64,000 bases of DNA from DATJKD01 sp963728295 (lineage in GTDB: Bacteria > Pseudomonadota > Gammaproteobacteria > Steroidobacterales > Steroidobacteraceae). Under the pieces are notes generated by a model. That model searched no databases, was not told the origin of the DNA, and saw only the letters and a list, made by a program, of their open reading frames with translations. Each line of letters starts with the position of its first letter. The stretch's first letter is position 1. Below, in pieces: positions 9,557 through 19,082 of this stretch. The stretch lies in NCBI GenBank assembly GCA_963728295.1, contig CAVSKB010000004.1, forward strand, positions 1 to 64,000, written 5' to 3'. A program made the position numbers and the translations under genes.

Positions 9557-10495
9557 ATGCCGCTCGCTGTCCCGGTCGGCAACGGCGTCTACCGCATCGA
9601 TGCCGAATACCTGCGGCCGGGCCTGGCCGCAAGTCATCTCATCGTCGACCAGGGACGCGCAGCATTCGTCGACACCGGCGCGGCGCCCGCCCATCCACGG
9701 TTGATGGGCGCGCTCGACGAGCTGGGTCTTGAGCCAGAGCAGGTCGACTATCTGTTCCTCACCCATGTCCACCTGGATCATGCCGGCGGCGCCGGGCAGC
9801 TGATGCAGGCATTGCCGCGCGCGCGCGCGGTGCTGCACCCGCGCGGCGCACCGCACATGGTCGATCCCGCGAAACTGATCGCGGGCACGGTGGCCGTCTA
9901 TGGCGAGGCGATGTACCGGCAGCTGTACGGGGAGATCGTGCCCATAGCGGCGGAGCGGGTGATCCTGGCAAGCGACGGCGATCGAATCACCCTCGGCTCA
10001 CGGACCTTCGAGCTGCTCGACACGCCCGGGCACGCGCGTCATCACTACTGCGCGCACGATCTCGATCACGACGATATCTTCAGCGGCGACACGTTCGGCA
10101 TCTCGTACCGCGAGTTCGACACCGCCGCCGGGCCCTTCGCGTTTCCGACCACGACGCCCGTGCAATTCGACCCGGGCGCGCTGCATGCGTCCCTGGACCG
10201 GCTCATGGCCCGGCGGCCGCGGCGAATGGTGCTCACGCATTTCGGACCGGTCGCCGACCTCGAACGATTGAGCAGCGACCTGCATGCCGACATCGATGAA
10301 TTCGTGGCTGTCGCCAGAAGGCACACCGACGCGGCTGACCGCACCGCCCGGATCGCCGAGGACATGTTCGCGCACCTGAGTTCGCGCCTCGACGCGCACG
10401 GTTACGCCGGGGACGAGGCGCTCCGCCATGAGCTGCTCGATCCCGACATCCGTCTCAATACGCAAGGGCTCGAGGTCTGGCTGGCACGCGCCTGA
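9557..10495 (+). CDS. MBL-fold metallohydrolase
   Basis: A 312-residue metallo-beta-lactamase-fold hydrolase. The metal-binding HxHxDH motif is THVHLDHAGG at about residues 70-79. Other ligands are likely the His in DTPGHARHHY (about residue 160), the Asp in FSGDTFG (about 178) and the His in VLTHFGPV (about 232). No signal peptide is visible, so it is probably cytoplasmic. The C-terminal 70 residues are helical, as in other members of this stand-alone group. The substrate cannot be deduced. The start directly abuts the cytochrome c4 stop, implying a shared transcript, and acuI follows 26 bases after its stop. Confidence 0.85.
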   Translation: MPLAVPVGNGVYRIDAEYLRPGLAASHLIVDQGRAAFVDTGAAPAHPRLMGALDELGLEPEQVDYLFLTHVHLDHAGGAGQLMQALPRARAVLHPRGAPHMVDPAKLIAGTVAVYGEAMYRQLYGEIVPIAAERVILASDGDRITLGSRTFELLDTPGHARHHYCAHDLDHDDIFSGDTFGISYREFDTAAGPFAFPTTTPVQFDPGALHASLDRLMARRPRRMVLTHFGPVADLERLSSDLHADIDEFVAVARRHTDAADRTARIAEDMFAHLSSRLDAHGYAGDEALRHELLDPDIRLNTQGLEVWLARA

Positions 10496-10521
10496 CGGCG
10501 CGCTACTCGGAGGATTTCCGG

Positions 10522-11523
10522 ATGAAGACGTTCAAGGCCCTGCGCATCCATCGTGAGGACGGGCGCATCCAGGCGCGATTCGATGAGATCGGGCTCGACG
10601 ATCTGTCACCCGGCGAGGTCGTGGTGCGCGTCGGCTGGTCGGGCATCAATTACAAGGACGCGCTCGCCGCGACCGGCACCTCGCCGATCCTGCGGCGCTA
10701 TCCGCTCGTCGCCGGCATCGATCTTGCGGGCGAGGTCGTGAGCTCGACCGACACGCGTTACAAGCCCGGCCAGAAGGTGCTCGTGACCGGTTGCGGTCTC
10801 TCGGAAACGCACGATGGCGGATACGCCGAATACGCACGCCTGGCGGGCGACTGGCTGATCGACCTTCCGGCCGGCATGGAGGAGCGCGACGCGATGACGC
10901 TCGGCACCGCCGGTTTTACGGCGGCGCTCGCCATCCATCGCATGGAGCAGAACGCGCAGCGTCCGGACGGCGGCCCGATCGTGGTGACCGGGGCAAGCGG
11001 TGGCGTCGGCAGCATAGCGGTCAACATGCTCGCGGGGCGCGGCTACGAGGTCGTGGCTGTTAGCGGTAAGGCCGACGCGGAGTCGTATCTTCGCGAGCTC
11101 GGCGCGGCGCGCGTGCTCAAGCGAGCGGACATCGATCTCGGCTCGCGCCCGCTCGAGAAGACGCTGTGGGCCGGCGCGATCGACAACGTCGGCGGCGAGC
11201 TCCTCACCTGGCTCACGCGGACGGTCGACTTCTGGGGCAACATCGCGAGCATCGGTCTCGCGAGCAGTGCCGATCTCAAAACCACGGTCATGCCCTTCAT
11301 CCTCCGAGGGATCTCGCTGCTCGGCATCAACTCGGTCGCCACGCCAAGGAGCACGCGTCTCGAAGTCTGGAAGCGCATCGGCACGGACCTGCGGCCATCG
11401 AAACTCGACCGGATCGCGACACGGGTGGTGGAGTTCCCGGACCTGCCGGGCGCCTTTGCGGACCTCCTCGCCAGCCGCGTAACCGGCCGGACCATGGTGC
11501 GGGTGCGCAACGATGCGCGTTGA
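10522..11523 (+). CDS. acuI: Acrylyl-CoA reductase AcuI / YhdH-YhfP family quinone oxidoreductase
   Basis: A 333-residue zinc-free medium-chain reductase that reduces acryloyl-CoA to propionyl-CoA with NADPH. The start MKTFKALRIHRED is family-typical. The catalytic-domain block GWSGINYKDALAATG leads to PLVAGIDLAGEVVSS, then the nucleotide-binding segment VVTGASGGVGSIAVNMLAGR (about residues 153-172). LGAARVLKR and GINSVATPR complete the YhdH signature. The reading frame is intact. A GGAGGA ribosome site at 10509-10514 precedes the ATG. Its likely product, propionyl-CoA, is the substrate of the methylcitrate cycle encoded at 21-24.7 kb. Whether this copy handles acryloyl-CoA or another enoyl substrate cannot be decided from sequence. 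Confidence 0.82.
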   Translation: MKTFKALRIHREDGRIQARFDEIGLDDLSPGEVVVRVGWSGINYKDALAATGTSPILRRYPLVAGIDLAGEVVSSTDTRYKPGQKVLVTGCGLSETHDGGYAEYARLAGDWLIDLPAGMEERDAMTLGTAGFTAALAIHRMEQNAQRPDGGPIVVTGASGGVGSIAVNMLAGRGYEVVAVSGKADAESYLRELGAARVLKRADIDLGSRPLEKTLWAGAIDNVGGELLTWLTRTVDFWGNIASIGLASSADLKTTVMPFILRGISLLGINSVATPRSTRLEVWKRIGTDLRPSKLDRIATRVVEFPDLPGAFADLLASRVTGRTMVRVRNDAR

Positions 11524-11553
11524 CAAAAGTCGTAGAAATCAGGCATAGATAAT
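11520..11553 (+). promoter_or_regulatory. Possible promoter upstream of the TonB-dependent receptor
   Basis: TTGACA at 11520-11525 overlaps the acuI stop and GATAAT lies at 11548-11553 in an otherwise GC-rich region. The 22-base spacing is too long for a standard sigma-70 promoter, so only the -10 element may be real. Confidence 0.25.
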
Positions 11554-11610
11554 ACGCGTTCCGCCCGAATCAACGGCTGAAGGTGTCGTTTACGGCATCC
11601 GGGGCGTTCG

Positions 11611-13983
11611 TTGCGACGAATTTTGAAGTTCGCCTGGGGGAGTCACGATGCCGCGTCATCCAGGTTCGAGCAGGCCGTTGCACTTGCCATCGCCATAGCC
11701 CTCTGGGCTTCATCGACGGCGCGGGCCCAGGAGCCACAGGCCGGTCTCGAGGAAGTCGTCGTCACCGCGCAGCGCGTCGAAACCGACATCCAGAAGACAC
11801 CGGTCGCCGTCACGGCGCTGACCGGCGACTTCCTGCGGGACTACGATTTCCGCCAGGTAACCTCGATCGAGGGTGCGGCGCCCAACCTGAACTTTGCCGC
11901 GAGCACCGGCGGCGCGTCCTCGCAGGTGAGCGCCTTCATCCGCGGCGTGGGTGAGTTCGACTTCCTGCTGACCACCGATCCCGCGGTCGGCCTGTACATC
12001 GACGGCGTCTATCTCGCGCGAACCTTCGGCGCGAACCTGGACCTGGCCGACGTGGAGCGCGTCGAGGTGCTCCGGGGCCCGCAGGGCACGCTCTTCGGCA
12101 AGAACAACATCGGCGGCGCGATCAACCTGATCACGCGCAAGCCCGAAGGCAGCGGCCGCACTGATGCCGAGCTTACGGGTGGCAGCTACAACTCCTGGCG
12201 CGCGTCGATCACCTCGGACATCGCGCTCGGCGACGACGTCGCGCTGCTGCTCTCGGCTGCGGGTCGCAAGTCCGACGGCTGGCAGGACCGGCCGGGCGCC
12301 GATGGCGGCGAGGAGAATCGGGTCGGGGCGCGCGCGGCGTTGCGGTTCACGCCGAGCGACACCTTCGAGTCGACGCTGGCGCTCGACTATGTCGACCAGG
12401 ATCAGACGAACTACCCGAACAACATGGTCGTCTACGACCCGAACGCCTCGCCGTTTCTCGGGCTCTTCAACGGCTTCGTCTCGCCGACCAATCCCTGCTG
12501 CACGCCGAACGAAACCATCGACGAGAGCGGTGTGACCGAGGGCCTGCTGCCGCACGACGACATGGAAAGCCTGGGTGTGTCGTGGTTCAACAACTGGACG
12601 CTCGTCGGTGGCAAGCTGCTCAAGTCGATCACCGCGTATCGCGATACCTCGGCCCTGTTCGGGCGCGACGGCGACAACTCGGGTCTCGATTACAACGGCG
12701 ACGTACACGACGAAGACCACGACCAGTTCAGCCAGGAGTTCCAGCTCGCGAGCCAGGGCAACGAACGCTTCAACTGGATCGCAGGGCTCTACTACTTCGA
12801 GGAGGAGACCGAGGACCGCACGCGGCTCGTCACAGGCGACGGCCTGTTCGATGCGCTGTCCGCACTCGGGCCTGACCCATCCGAGCGGGCTGCTGGTTCG
12901 CCCGGTACGCGCTCGACTTCACGATCGACTTCGACAACCACCAGCAGACGACCGACTACGCAGCGTACTTCCACGGCGATTACGCGTTAGCCGATCGTTG
13001 GTCGCTGGGCTTCGGGCTCCGCTACACGAACGAGGAGAAGGAGTTCAGGCAGGCGGCCACGCGCGTCGCCAGCCAGACGCCGCTGCTGATCCCGACCGAC
13101 CCGCTCACCGGACAACCGGTCTTCACGCCCGCAAACCGCTCGATACGCCCAGCGACAAGTGCTCCGACCTCGACATCACCGGCAGCTACAGCTGCGACGC
13201 CGACTGGGACGACCTCTCTGGAGAGCTCAACCTGGGGTTCCAGTGGACCGACGATCTCTATGCGTACGGCAAGTACAGCCGCGGCTTCCGCAGCGGTGGC
13301 GTCAACGGACGACCGGTCGACCAGACCTACATCCAGGACTACGACCCCGAATACCTCGACAGCTTCGAGGTTGGGCTCAAGTCGTTGCTCGCCGACCGTC
13401 GCGTCCGGCTCAACACGGCGGCGTTCTACAACAAGTACCAGGACATCCAGGTGTTGACTGATCCGCGGCGCCACGGTCGTGATCGACAACGCCGCCGAGG
13501 CCACGATCTACGGTCTCGAGCTCGACCTCGAGGCGCAGCCGACCGATGCGCTGGTTCCTGCGCGGCTCGCTCGGGCTGATGGAGAACGAGTTCGACGAAT
13601 GGTCCGACGACCTCGGCGACTACACCGATCGCAAGTTGCGGAATTCGCCGGACCTGACGGCGAACTTCCTCGCGGCGTATACGGCCGATTTCGGCTCGAG
13701 CGGGAGCCTGAAGCCCTGGGCCGAGGTGCAGTATCAGGACGAGATGTTCCTCGACGGCGAGAACACGCCGCAGCTCAAGACGCCGTCACGCACACTGGTC
13801 AACGCGGGTATTGCATGGGCCTCGCCGGGCGATCGCTGGGAGGTCGAGGCACACGTTACGAATGCGACCGACGAGCGCGTGCTGGATGGCGGCTTCAACG
13901 TCCTGAACTTCTTCGGCTACATGGAAGGCTACTACAATCCGCCGCGCCGCTACTGGCTGACGCTGCGCTATCGGTCCGAGTGA
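11611..13983 (+). CDS. TonB-dependent outer-membrane receptor, frameshifted
   Basis: A roughly 790-residue beta-barrel receptor that would import a scarce ligand across the outer membrane using TonB energy. After a signal peptide (residues 1-40, ending ARAQ), a TonB-box-like LEEVVVTAQR is followed by the plug domain: TPVAVTALTGDFL, VSAFIRGVGEFD, VERVEVLRGPQGTLFGKNNI and GGAINLITRKP. The barrel ends with RRYWLTLRYRSE, a terminal beta strand. It resembles the large iron-complex/pesticin-type group common in oligotrophic gammaproteobacteria; the ligand is unknown. Indels near 12890, 13140, 13465 and 13540 break the frame but order is kept. The start is a TTG at 11611, since no ATG or GTG gives a better signal peptide. 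Confidence 0.85.
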
Positions 13984-14008
13984 GATAGACCGCGCGCAAG
14001 CGTGGGCG

Positions 14009-14025
14009 GCCGCAGCTTTTGCGGC
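14009..14025 (+). terminator. Hairpin downstream of the TonB-dependent receptor
   Basis: GCCGCA at 14009-14014 pairs with TGCGGC at 14020-14025 around a 5-base loop, 26 bases after the receptor stop. A clear T-run is missing (TCCCCTGTTT follows), so this is only a candidate terminator. Confidence 0.35.
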
Positions 14026-14079
14026 TCCCCTGTTTGCCTCACGCCCGGGCGGGCTGATTAAGTAGACTGGTCATCACTG

Positions 14080-14102
14080 CCGCGGGGGCTCGCCCCCCGC
14101 GG
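14080..14102 (+). promoter_or_regulatory. Strong GC hairpin in the cysD leader
   Basis: CCGCGGGGG at 14080-14088 pairs perfectly over 9 bases with CCCCCGCGG at 14094-14102 around a 5-base loop. It lies 37 bases before the preferred cysD start at 14140 and ends 7 bases before the alternative ATG at 14110. It could be a transcript-end stabiliser, an attenuator or a terminator without T-run. Confidence 0.4.
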
Positions 14103-14139
14103 TGTCGTCATGTCGATCCGGAGAATCGTCGCGTCCATG

Positions 14140-15073
14140 GACCCGCTGCCCAAAGCCACCGCCACCCGCGCCGCTACGCTGACGCATCTCGAGCGTCTCG
14201 AGGCGGAGAGCATCCAGATCATGCGCGAGGTCGTCGCCGAGTGCGAACGGCCGGTCATGCTCTATTCGATCGGCAAGGACAGCGCGGTGATGCTCGCACA
14301 TCGCGCTGAAGGCGTTCTACCCGGCGAAGCCCCCCTTTCCGCTGCTGCACGTCGATACGCGCTGGAAGTTCCGCGCAATGATCGAGTTCCGCGACCGCAT
14401 GGTGCAGAAGCTCGGTCTCGACCTTCTGGTCTACAGCAACCCGGAAGGACTCACGCAGGGCATCAGCCCGTTCACGCACGGCTCGGCGGTGCACACGGAC
14501 GTGATGAAGACGCAGGCCCTCAAGCAGGCGCTCGACAAGTACGGCTTCGATGCGGCGTTCGGCGGTGCCCGCCGTGACGAGGAGAAGAGCCGGGCGAAGG
14601 AGCGGATCTTCTCGTTCCGCTCCGCGCAGCATCGCTGGGATCCGAAGAACCAGCGCCCCGAGCTCTGGCGGCTCTACAACGCGCGCAAGCACAAGGGCGA
14701 GAGCATCCGCGTGTTCCCGATGTCGAACTGGACCGAGCTCGACATCTGGCAGTACATCTACCTGCACGACATCCCGATCGTGCCGCTCTACTTCGCCGCC
14801 CCGCGCCCGGTCGTGGACCGCGACGGCACGTTGATCATGGTCGACGACGAGCGGATGCCGCTCGCGCCCGGCGAGCAGCCGATGATCAGGAAGGTCCGCT
14901 TCCGCACGCTCGGCTGCTATCCGCTCACCGGCGCGATCGAGAGCGAGGCGGACACGCTGCCCGCCATCATCCAGGAGATGCTGCTCACCACGAGCTCCGA
15001 GCGCCAGGGTCGCGTCATCGATCACGACCAGGCGGCGTCGATGGAGAAGAAGAAGCAGGAGGGGTACTTCTGA
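14140..15073 (+). CDS. cysD: Sulfate adenylyltransferase subunit 2 (CysD), one indel
   Basis: The small, catalytic subunit of ATP sulfurylase, which makes adenosine 5'-phosphosulfate from sulfate and ATP together with the GTPase CysN. LEAESIQIMREVVAE leads to the PP-loop YSIGKDSAVMLAH. After one indel near 14305 it continues as LLHVDTRWKFRAMIEFRDR, TQGISPFTHGS, AFGGARRDEEKSRAKERIFS, FPMSNWTELDIWQYI and FRTLGCYPLTGA. The total is about 311 residues. I prefer ATG 14140, which leaves a short leader before LEAESI as in homologues; ATG 14110 in the same frame is possible. The stop overlaps the cysN start (TGATG), so the two are coupled. Confidence 0.92.
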
Positions 15074-16985
15074 TGGCGCACGTCTCGGACATGATCGCCA
15101 AGGACATCGAGGCCTATCTCGAGGCGCACGAGCACAAGAGCCTGCTCAGGTTCATCACCTGCGGCAGCGTCGATGACGGCAAGTCGACGCTGATCGGCCG
15201 GCTGCTGTACGACTCGAAGATGATCTTCGAGGACCAGCTCGCCGCGCTCGAGGCGGACTCGAAGAAGGTCGGGACGCAGGGCGGCGAGCTCGATTTCGCG
15301 CTGCTGGTCGACGGCCTCGCCGCGGAGCGCGAGCAGGGCATCACGATCGACGTCGCGTACCGGTTCTTCTCGACCGACAAGCGCAAGTTCATCGTCGCGG
15401 ACACGCCGGGGCACGAGCAGTACACGCGCAACATGGTGACGGGTGCCTCGACCGCGGATCTCGCCGTGATCCTGATCGACGCGCGCAAGGGCGTGCTCAC
15501 GCAGACCCGGCGGCACAGCTACATCGTCTCGCTGCTCGGCATCCGGCACGTCGTCCTGGCTGTGAACAAGATGGATCTCGTCGATTACTCGCGCGAGATC
15601 TTCGAGACGATCGTGGCGGAGTACCGTGACTTCGCGCGGCAGATCAAGCTGCCCGACGCCGTCGCGATCCCGGTGTCCGGTCTGCGCGGCGACAACATCA
15701 AGGATCCGAGCACCGCGATGCCGTGGTATCACGGGCCGACGCTGATGGGGTATCTCGAGACCGTGGAGATCGAGGATCACGTCACTCGGGCGCCGTTCCG
15801 GCTGCCGGTGCAGTGGGTCAACCGCCCGAACCTCGATTTCCGGGGCTTCGCGGGCACGATCGTGAGCGGTACGGTGCGCCCGGGGGAGAAGGTCCGGGTG
15901 CTGCCGTCCGGCTCGCGAAAGCCGCGTCACGCGTGTGGTCGCGATGGACGGCGATCTCCCGCGTGCGGTCGCCGGCCAGTCGGTAACGATCACGCTTGCC
16001 GACGAGATCGACGCCAGCCGCGGCGACATCTTCGCGGGGACCGATGCGCTGCCCGGCGTCGCCGACCAGTTCGAGACGACCATCATCTGGATGAGCGACG
16101 AGCCGATGCTTCCGGGCCGGCCGTACTGGATCAAGATCGGCACGAAGCAGGCTACGGCGACGATCACCGAGCCCAAGTACAAGGTGAACGTCAATACGCT
16201 CGAGCACCTGGCGGCCAAGACCCTGGGCTTCAACGAGATCGGCATTTGCAACCTGTCGCTCGACCAGATGATCGCCTTCGATCCCTACGAGGAGAATCGC
16301 GACACCGGCGCTTTCATACTGATCGACCGGTTGAGCAACGCGACGATCGGCGCCGGCCTGATCCACTTCGCGCTGCGCCGCTCGCAGAACATTCACTGGC
16401 AGGCGCTCGAGGTCAACAAGGCCGCGCACGCGATCACTCAAGGGACAGCAGCCGACGGTGCTCTGGTTTACGGGTCTGTCCGGCGCCGGCAAGTCGACGA
16501 TCGCGAACCTCGTCGAGAAGCAGCTGCATGCGCTCGGGAAGCACACGTACATGCTCGACGGCGACAACGTGCGGCACGGGCTCAATCGCGACCTGGGATT
16601 CACCGATGCCGACCGCGTCGAGAACATCCGGCGGGTCGCCGAGGTATCGAAGCTGATGGTCGAGGCGGGGCTGATCGTCATGGTGTCCTTCATCTCGCCG
16701 TTCCGCGCCGAGCGGCGGATGGCGCGCGCGCTCTTCGGCGAGGGCGAGTTCCTCGAGGTGCACGTCGACACCCCGCTCGCCGAAGCCGAGCGGCGCGACG
16801 TCAAGGGGCTCTACAAGAAGGCGCGCCGCGGGGAGCTCAAGAATTTCACGGGCATCGATTCGCCGTACGAGGTGCCCGAGCACCCCGAGATCTACGTCGA
16901 CACGACCCGAAGCAGCGCCGAGGAATCGGCTGCCACCATCGTCGAGAAACTGAGAAAACAGGGGCGACTCGGGTCGGCGGGCTGA
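15073..16985 (+). CDS. cysNC: CysNC: sulfate adenylyltransferase GTPase fused to adenylylsulfate kinase, two indels
   Basis: A fusion of about 637 residues. The N-terminal part is the GTPase subunit of ATP sulfurylase, with P-loop GSVDDGKSTLIGRLL, switch AEREQGITIDVAYRFF, DTPGHEQYTRNM and NKMD, then translation-factor-type beta barrels. The C-terminal part is APS kinase, which makes PAPS: WFTGLSGAGKSTIANLV (P-loop), LDGDNVRHGLNRDLGF and a C-terminal NFTGIDSPYEVPEHPEI. One indel near 15920 splits the GTPase. A second near 16450 lies in the short linker between KAAHAITQG and LWFTGLSG, so the two parts read separately as given. No alternative stop or ribosome site separates them, which supports a real fusion. 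Together with CysD it feeds sulfate assimilation or sulfation reactions. Confidence 0.88.
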
Positions 16986-17135
16986 GGCGGAATCGCTAGC
17001 TGCGAACCGGACACCGGGGAGGTCGAGACGGCGTATGCGCGTCGGGGCGAGCTGCGTAAGTACTGCGATTTAGGGCATGAACAGGGTTTGCGGCGCGCGG
17101 AGGTGCCGGCGAAGGTCTGGGACTGTCGCGAGTAG
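16986..17135 (+). pseudogene. Short coding remnant resembling the C-terminus of a DUF2799-type protein
   Basis: In the frame immediately after the cysNC stop, an open stretch with no start codon reads CEPDTGEVETAYARRGELRK, then YCDLGHEQGLRRAEVPAKVW, and ends DCRE at TAG 17133. The A-Y-x-x-G...LxxYC....G...G spacing recalls small DUF2799 cysteine-rich proteins. It is at most a fragment, or a gene whose start was lost to an indel. I cannot assign a function. Confidence 0.25.
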
Positions 17136-17171
17136 AATGTGGCGCTCCGCGCAATTGCCAGCTTTAAGACC

Positions 17172-17781
17172 ATGAATTCGTTTTGCCTCTGCGCTCTCGC
17201 GTTGCTCGCGGTCTGGTCAGGGCTGGCTTCCCGCCGACGAGGCGGGCGCGTCGGTGTTCGGAGTGCCCCTGGGTGCGCAGTTGCAGATTTCCGAGTGTGC
17301 CAAGAAGGACGTTGGGGGTCTGACCATCTACCCCCCGGCCGCCGCAACGTGTTTTGAACGGCTCGGTACGCAGGAAAGGGTGCGCGCGACGGCGCCGGTC
17401 GAAAACGACTCCATCCTCATCAGATTCGCGGCGACCGAGGCCCCGGCCGTCATGAGCGGAGGAACTGGCATTGGCCTGGTCGTGAACGGAAGGCTGGAAG
17501 GGCTGACCTTCAACACTCGGGGTGTCGATGTCCAGGCGCAAGCGATGGATGCTCTCAAACAGGCCTTCGGCGAGCCGACCTCAATCGCACCGAAGCTGGT
17601 GGAGAACAGCCTGGGACAGAGTTTCGACTCATTTGACGCGGTCTGGAAGTCGCCCCAGGTGGAAATCCTCTTTCGCGGCGTAACCAGCCGGGTCGATGTG
17701 GGGCTGCTGAGCGTCGCCTCGGCTCGTGGTCGCGATCACCGACAGCAACGCGCCGCCGGACCCGTCAAGCCTGCGCCATGA
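17172..17781 (+). CDS. Secreted protein of unknown function, one indel
   Basis: A predicted periplasmic protein of about 200 residues. The N-terminus MNSFCLCALALLAVWSG is a signal peptide. One indel near 17220 then leads into the mature part: SVFGVPLGAQLQISECAKKD, TIYPPAAATCFERLGT, GTGIGLVVNGRLEGLTFNTR, ALKQAFGEPTSI and WKSPQVEILFRGV. The two cysteines about 27 residues apart could form a disulfide. The region around AMDALKQAFGEPT followed by a strand-rich end suggests a small alpha/beta fold repeated in periplasmic sensor-like proteins, but I do not recognise the family. The 3' end is uncertain: another frame continues from SVASA as VVAITDSNAPPDPSS towards the SUMF1 gene. It lies upstream of the SUMF1 and kinase genes, probably on one transcript. 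Confidence 0.6.
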
Positions 17782-17839
17782 CGCCTCGCTCGGCCGGGAC
17801 CGAGCCGCCACGCTGTCAAATGGTGGCCGCAGGGCTAAT

Positions 17840-19082
17840 ATGTGGCAAATGCGCATCGCCGAAAGAGTGATGCACGAGATCCGGGGGGCCTGTCGATTGT
17901 CGCGTCTTGCGCGGTTCCGGCTTGCAGCGATCTGCGGCGTGGTGATCGGCATGTTTGCCGCGGCGCCTTTGTGGGCGCAGGCTCCGCAACCCGCGGCGCC
18001 GGTGCAGCCTGCCGACGCACTGCGATCAAGAATCGTCCTGGCCCTGGCCGAGCAGCGGTACGACGCGGTACTCGAGGGCATGGCGACGTACCGGACACTC
18101 GAAGCAGAGGGTGCCGTCATACCCGTCTCGCTCCTGTTTGCGGAGTCGGAAGCGGCGCAGGCCCTTCGCGACTGGCCGCGGGCCTATATGGCGCTCGGTG
18201 AGTACCTGGCCCGAGCGGACCCGACCGACCCCCTGTACTCCGACGCCTTGCGCGGATTCTCCGGCCTCGAGGCCAAGGCCCGAGAAGTGGCCGAGACCCG
18301 GGAGCGCGAGAAGCAACTTGCCACGGAGGCGGAACTGAAAGCGAGCGACGAGCAGAAGAAGGCTGATGTCACCCAGTTCGTCGAAGCCCTATACGCGGAT
18401 CTCGCGGTCGTGCCCGCCGGGAAGTTCCGCATGGGAGACGCCTCCGGAAGGGGCGAAGCCGACGAGCGGCCATTGCGCAGCGTCAATATCGCGGCGTTTC
18501 GCCTCGGCCGGCACGAGGTGACCTTTGCACAGTTCGACCGGTTCTGCGCAGCGACCGGGCGCAAGCCGCCCGACGACAACGGCTGGGGCCGCGACCAGCG
18601 ACCTGTCATCAACGTGAGCTGGGACGATGCCATTGCTTACGTTGCCTGGCTCAATGAGCTGAGCGGCCGTGCGTTCCGCTTGCCTTCAGAAGCCGAATGG
18701 GAATACGCGGCCCGCGGAGGCGCCGCAACCGACTACTGGTGGGGCGCGGATTTCAAGCCCGGCTACGCGAATGCCAAGAGCACCGGTGGGCGCGACGAAT
18801 GGCCGGGCACCGCCCCGATCGGACAGTTCCCCGCGAATCCGTTCGGCCTTTTCGACATGAACGGCAATGTCCGCGAATGGGTGCAGGACTGCTGGCATTC
18901 CGATTATTCTGGTGCGCCCGCCGACGGTCGGGCCTGGGCTCACCGGCGACTGCAACCGGCGCGTGGTGCGCGGCGGAGCCTGGAACCTGGGCGCCGCGTC
19001 GCTTCGGTCATCCGATCGGGAATGGGACGACAGGAACTTCGGGTTCACTGACCGCGGCTTCCGCGTGGCAACGAGCGAGTAG
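17840..19082 (+). CDS. Periplasmic SUMF1/formylglycine-generating-enzyme-family protein, one indel
   Basis: About 413 residues. A long signal peptide ends near WAQA at about residue 47. A helical region follows (roughly residues 55-185, charged from AKAREVAETREREKQ onward, likely coiled coil). The SUMF1/FGE-like domain then starts at AVVPAGKFRMGD (about residue 190) and continues as RLGRHEVTFAQFDRFCAATG, PVINVSWDDAIAYVAWLN, FRLPSEAEWEYAARGG and FGLFDMNGNVREWVQDCW. After an indel near 18930 it ends RRVVRGGAWN...DRGFRVA. These are diagnostic of the fold, but the catalytic cysteine pair of true FGE is not evident, so it is probably a binding or structural homologue. Its TAG stop abuts the ATG of the Ser/Thr kinase; the two should be coupled. 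Confidence 0.85.
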
